DNA from: Alsobacter ponti
Lineage (GTDB): Bacteria > Pseudomonadota > Alphaproteobacteria > Rhizobiales > Beijerinckiaceae
Reading direction: 5' to 3'
Assembly (NCBI RefSeq): GCF_024294805.1
Contig: NZ_JANCLU010000010.1
Location: 62,001 to 126,000, forward strand
DNA: 64,000 nucleotides
In this document: positions 62,387-64,000 of the stretch, one piece after another
Layout: each line of letters starts with the position of its first letter
How positions within the stretch are numbered: the first letter of the stretch is position 1
The notes under the pieces: model-generated
Told to the model about the DNA's origin: nothing
The model's database searches: none
The model's input: the letters and a program-made list of their open reading frames with translations, nothing else
Made by a program: the position numbers and the translations under genes

Positions 62387-63145
62387 TCAATGGCCAGGGT
62401 GCAGCGCGTCGTGGAGGTAGATCGAGGTCAGCGTCGCGAAGACATAGGCCTGCAGGACGGCGACCAGGAACTCGAGGGCGGTGAGCGCGACGGCGAGCGC
62501 CAGCGGCAGCGGCGAGATGATGCCCCACAGGCCCGCACCCAGCAGCGTCACGACGAAGCCCGCGAAGATCTTCAGCGCGATGTGGCCGGCCAGCATGTTG
62601 GCGAACAGACGAACCGACAGGCTGATTGGGCGCGAGATGAACGAGATGACCTCGATCGGCACCAGGATCACCAGCATCACCGGGTGCATGCCAGAGGGGG
62701 CGAACAGGCCGAGGAAGCGCAGGCCGTGCTTCATGAAGCCGTAGATGATGACGGTGAGGATCACCAGCACCGCCAGCGCGGCGGTGATGATGATGTGGCT
62801 CGTCACGGTGAAGCCGTAGGGCATCATGCCGGCCAGGTTCAGCACCAGGACGAACATGAACAGCGAGAAGACGAGCGGGAAGAACTTCATGCCGTCATGG
62901 CCGGCCGAGCTTCGCACCGTGCTGGCGACGAACTCGTACATCACCTCGACCAGTGACTGCAGGCGGCCGGGAACCAGCGAACGGCCTGCGGTGCCCATCA
63001 GCATGACGATGGTGATCAGCGCCACCGCGCCGATCATGTACAGGGAGGACTGCGTCAGAACCACCTCGGTCCCGCCGATGTGGAAGAGCGGCTGCCCGAT
63101 CTTCACGAGCTGGAATTGATGGATCGGATCGATTTTCTCGGCCAT
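62387..63145 (-). CDS. atpB: ATP synthase F0 subunit a
   Basis: The stator channel subunit, 252 residues and about five membrane helices. The essential Arg179 is in ISLSVRLFANMLAGH, and the C-terminal LEFLVAVLQAYVFATLTSIYL completes the proton half-channels. The N-terminal IDPIHQFQLVKIGQPLFHIGGTEVVLTQSSLYM is typical for alphaproteobacteria. It follows atpI by 67 bp. Confidence 0.97.
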   Translation of the reverse strand: MAEKIDPIHQFQLVKIGQPLFHIGGTEVVLTQSSLYMIGAVALITIVMLMGTAGRSLVPGRLQSLVEVMYEFVASTVRSSAGHDGMKFFPLVFSLFMFVLVLNLAGMMPYGFTVTSHIIITAALAVLVILTVIIYGFMKHGLRFLGLFAPSGMHPVMLVILVPIEVISFISRPISLSVRLFANMLAGHIALKIFAGFVVTLLGAGLWGIISPLPLALAVALTALEFLVAVLQAYVFATLTSIYLHDALHPGH

Positions 63146-63212
63146 CGCCGGTCAGTCTCTCTCTCTGCGCCGCCGGGGCGGCATTGCCCTCAATCCGGCT
63201 CCGGCTTTCGCC

Positions 63213-63575
63213 TCAGCCATTCGGCGGCCGGACGAACCCGGACGCCCTCATCACGTTCCAGATGCCGGCGCCGAAGCCCAGCATCATCAGCACGATCATG
63301 CCCCACGGCCGCGTGCCTAACAGGGCGTCGAACCCCCAGCCCAACCCGGCGCCCGCGATCACCCCGGCGATGAATTCCGACGAAAGCCGGAACGCCTTGC
63401 CCATGGAGGACGCGTCGGACTGCTGGCTGGACCCGTCCGGCTTTCCACCCCGCGGTGCCGCGTCCCGAACCTGATCGAGCCGCGTCCCGAGGCGCTTCAG
63501 CCTTTCGGAAAGTTCGACGTCTTCGGGAGATCGCGGACCCGAACCGGGCGTCTCGTGCGATCCGTCGTTCGCCAT
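63213..63575 (-). CDS. atpI: AtpI-like F0 assembly/accessory protein
   Basis: A 120-residue protein. A long hydrophilic N-terminus (ELSERLKRLGTRLDQVRDAAPRGGKPDGSSQQSD) precedes two membrane helices (SSEFIAGVIAGAGLGWGFDALL and WGMIVLMMLGFGAGIWNVMRA). AtpI proteins in other bacteria help assemble the c-ring; their loss is usually mild. ATG at 63575 is used; the upstream frame is leader sequence containing the promoter. Confidence 0.9.
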   Translation of the reverse strand: MANDGSHETPGSGPRSPEDVELSERLKRLGTRLDQVRDAAPRGGKPDGSSQQSDASSMGKAFRLSSEFIAGVIAGAGLGWGFDALLGTRPWGMIVLMMLGFGAGIWNVMRASGFVRPPNG

Positions 63576-63636
63576 GGCGTAGACCCGCACTGCCTGCCCG
63601 GAGCGTCGCCCTGACACCCCCCTTGAAGTCGGGCGC

Positions 63637-63665
63637 ACCATAGTTTTTGCCCCAGCGGGTGTCAA
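63637..63665 (-). promoter_or_regulatory. Consensus sigma-70 type promoter of the atp F0 operon
   Basis: On the minus strand, TTGACA (63665-63660), exactly 17 bp, then TATGGT (63642-63637). The -35 is perfect and the -10 is 4/6. Transcription should start near 63630, giving a leader of about 55 bases before atpI. It is the clearest promoter in the window. Confidence 0.8.
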
Positions 63666-63770
63666 GGAGGCTGGCTATGGGTTTAAGTGTCTGAAACAGA
63701 ACGAAAAAACGTGGCTAAGACAAAGGGATGGTGTCGCCTGGCGCGTCGGGCGCGCGGGAGGGCGCGACTC

Positions 63771-64000
63771 CTACGACGCTTCGAGGAACTGCTCGGCGGT
63801 TTCCAGGTCCACCGAAACGAGCTGGCTGACGCCCCGCTCGGCCATCGTCACGCCGAACAGCCGGTCCATCCGGGCCATGGTGATCGGGTTGTGGGTGATG
63901 ACGATGAAGCGCGTCTCGGTGCTCTTGGCCATCTCGCGCAGGAGGTCGCAGTAGCGCTCGACATTGGCGTCGTCGAGCGGCGCGTCGACCTCGTCGAGCA
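63771..64000 (-). CDS. smc: Chromosome segregation protein SMC, C-terminal fragment
   Basis: Only the last 76 or so residues are in the window; the rest lies beyond base 64000. The visible sequence starts [23 protein letters not shown], which is the Walker B and D-loop of the SMC ATPase head. [35 protein letters not shown] (the switch His and C-terminal strand) then leads to AEQFLEAS and TAG. It closes an ATP-binding head with the unseen N-terminal half, acting in chromosome compaction. It lies upstream of the atp operon on the same strand, about 100 bp from the atp promoter. Confidence 0.93.
   Translation of the reverse strand, partial: LDEVDAPLDDANVERYCDLLREMAKSTETRFIVITHNPITMARMDRLFGVTMAERGVSQLVSVDLETAEQFLEAS

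Overview
The window is a G+C-rich (about 70% by eye), densely coded chromosomal segment of an alphaproteobacterium, most likely order Hyphomicrobiales (Rhizobiales). Family markers supporting this are DUF4170, DUF2093 and DUF6101-type proteins, a Kdo transferase/LpxK block beside xseA and purD, a kinase-type (APH-like) ThrB, an IalB-like protein, the ctaC-D-B-small protein-ctaG-ctaE-DUF983-surf1-thrC-M16 peptidase order, and a split F-type ATPase with b and b' subunits. I cannot name the genus. I see no insertion sequence, prophage, CRISPR array, rRNA or tRNA; nearly everything is housekeeping or surface/transport biology.

Layout. 1-3.2 kb: RluB-type pseudouridine synthase (runs off the left edge, with a long repeat-rich tail), tadA, a patatin-like lipase. 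3.4-8.4 kb: Kef-type K+/H+ antiporter, MATE exporter, DUF937 protein, FkbM methyltransferase. 8.6-14.3 kb: a translationally coupled four-gene glycan cluster with three glycosyltransferases and a glycosyltransferase-deacetylase fusion; this is the most plausible under-described system here. 14.4-20.5 kb: a coupled four-gene ABC importer for peptides or oligosaccharides. 20.5-25 kb: gshA, rsmE, a small secreted protein, ubiA, a DUF6101-like protein. 25.2-29.5 kb: CysQ-like phosphatase, DUF4170, DUF374 acyltransferase, waaA, lpxK, DUF2093 (late lipid A/Kdo assembly). 29.6-37.7 kb: xseA, purD, a haloacetate dehalogenase-like hydrolase, a BenE-like transporter, ispH-thrB-rnhA, a peroxiredoxin. 37.8-43 kb: DsbD-N-like secreted protein, YqgE, a small methyltransferase, a PAS-GGDEF-EAL membrane protein.

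43-53 kb is a long leftward block that encodes the aa3 cytochrome c oxidase with its heme and copper assembly factors, then surf1, thrC, an M16 peptidase and a GNAT acetyltransferase. It is preceded by a FixK/FNR-like box. 53.4-54.7 kb holds two exported proteins. 54.7-59.5 kb is the glycine cleavage operon gcvT-H-PA-PB behind a clear tandem glycine riboswitch. 59.6-60.6 kb is a YpfJ-type zinc metallopeptidase. 60.9-63.7 kb is the F0 operon atpI-B-E-G-F with a textbook promoter and a rho-independent terminator. The right edge holds the C-terminus of SMC.

Many starts were reset from the longest open frame, using ATGA/GTGA overlaps, Shine-Dalgarno sites and family lengths. Because the DNA is so G+C rich, long antisense open frames are common and were ignored.
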